The notes beneath the pieces are model-generated. The model was not told the DNA's origin and ran no database searches. It worked only from the letters and a program-made list of their open reading frames with translations. The translations under genes were made by a program, and so were the position numbers. Of a DNA stretch of 6,358 nt, positions 5,954 through 6,358 are shown piece after piece (within the stretch, counting starts at the first letter, position 1; each line of letters opens with the position of its first letter). Origin of the DNA: Bryobacteraceae bacterium. Lineage in GTDB: Bacteria > Acidobacteriota > Terriglobia > Bryobacterales > Bryobacteraceae. The DNA lies in the NCBI GenBank assembly GCA_014379815.1, contig JACMLA010000372.1, positions 1-6,358 on the forward strand. Reading direction: 5' to 3'.

Positions 5954-6358
5954 TCACTTCGCAGGAGCGTATCCCTGCCAGATGTACTCCAGCGCCAGAG
6001 GCAGAGTCTGTGCCTTCACAGCCCGGTCGCAGTGAGCGGCGTTCCTCGCAAAGACGAACTGGTAAGGATAGCCCTTGGCCGCTAGCACGTCGGCCATTTT
6101 TTCGTTGGCGAGAACCCAGTCATGATAGTTGTCGCGAGTACTTAGATTGTCTCGGTCGCTAACATGCATCCAGATGCGCAACGGCTTCTTCGGGCTGTTA
6201 GGGATCAGCGTTTCATGGAAGTCCCACGCACCGTGCGGAGTCCCGGCGTTGTAAGGCCACTGCTGATAGACAAAGGTGCCCGAGTAACTCAGGACACGAT
6301 GGTAGAGATCCGTGCGATACCAGGCCATTGCCATGGCGGCGGACCCACCGGAGCTGCA
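5954..6358 (-). CDS. Alpha/beta-hydrolase esterase, C-terminal part (5' end outside window)
   Basis: The C-terminal 134 codons of a serine esterase of the Esterase-D/Fes-like alpha/beta-hydrolase group. The frame is open from the right edge (first codon TGC at 6358-6356) to TGA at 5954. An internal ATG at 6334 exists but is not the start, because the conserved nucleophile elbow lies upstream. The visible fragment begins CSSGGSAAMAMAWYRTDLYH, the second half of the nucleophile motif; S2 of the fragment would be the catalytic serine if a Gly precedes it. Fragment positions 60-71 (LRIWMHVSDRDN) carry the likely acidic residue, D68 or D70. H109 in NAAHCD is the likely catalytic histidine. WVLANEKMADVLAAKGY (81-97) is typical of the family. 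The substrate is unknown; relatives include enterochelin, feruloyl and acetyl-xylan esterases. Any signal peptide lies outside the window. It is convergent with the lactonase, with 20 bp between stop codons. Confidence 0.85.
   Translation of the reverse strand, partial: CSSGGSAAMAMAWYRTDLYHRVLSYSGTFVYQQWPYNAGTPHGAWDFHETLIPNSPKKPLRIWMHVSDRDNLSTRDNYHDWVLANEKMADVLAAKGYPYQFVFARNAAHCDRAVKAQTLPLALEYIWQGYAPAK

Noticed and set aside
5794..6162. Plus-strand open frame of 122 codons spanning the lactonase end and the esterase
   Set aside because: It overlaps two genes with clear family motifs and its Arg/Ser-rich translation is typical of an out-of-frame reading.
5954..6334. Esterase read as a complete 126-aa protein starting at ATG 6334
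   Set aside because: The frame stays open to the window edge, and the upstream codons CSSGGSAA contain the conserved nucleophile elbow, so the gene continues beyond the window.

Overview
The window looks like part of an Acidobacteriota chromosome, most likely order Bryobacterales (Solibacter-like). Three things point there: a TonB-dependent receptor of the carboxypeptidase-regulatory-domain (Oar-like) type that is greatly expanded in these bacteria; an SMP-30-type lactonase ending in the TIGR03437 domain, first defined from Candidatus Solibacter usitatus; and a run of Tat-signal enzymes. GC content is moderately high. The taxonomic call is inferred from gene families, not from a marker gene. 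No RNA gene, IS element, CRISPR array or phage gene was seen.

Layout: (1) 1-1776, minus strand: the first 592 codons of an outer-membrane TonB-dependent receptor, cut by the left edge. (2) 1777-1884: a 108-bp divergent intergenic region holding a perfect 8-3-8 inverted repeat. (3) 1885-3078, plus: a Tat-exported PLP-dependent enzyme of the SelA/D-glucosaminate-6-phosphate ammonia-lyase-like family. (4) 3117-4232, plus: a Tat-exported DUF362 protein, 38 bp downstream and probably co-transcribed. (5) 4233-4424: a 192-bp gap with a weak terminator candidate and a promoter candidate whose -35 overlaps a 12-bp palindrome. (6) 4425-5933, plus: a Tat-exported SMP-30/gluconolactonase-like beta-propeller with a short TIGR03437-type C-terminal domain. 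(7) 5954-6358, minus: the C-terminal 134 codons of an alpha/beta-hydrolase esterase, cut by the right edge and convergent with the lactonase.

Working together (inference): every gene whose N-terminus is visible encodes an exported protein. One sits in the outer membrane and three in a row carry twin-arginine signals, so the locus may be an envelope-located uptake and processing module. The enzyme families (lactonase, PLP ammonia-lyase-like enzyme, esterase) would fit breakdown of a sugar-acid or amino-sugar-acid derivative imported through the receptor. The substrate cannot be read from sequence, and the DUF362 protein has no function I can assign. No clearly new system is visible. The most unusual elements are the exported PLP enzyme paired with DUF362 and the two palindromes placed at the promoters.
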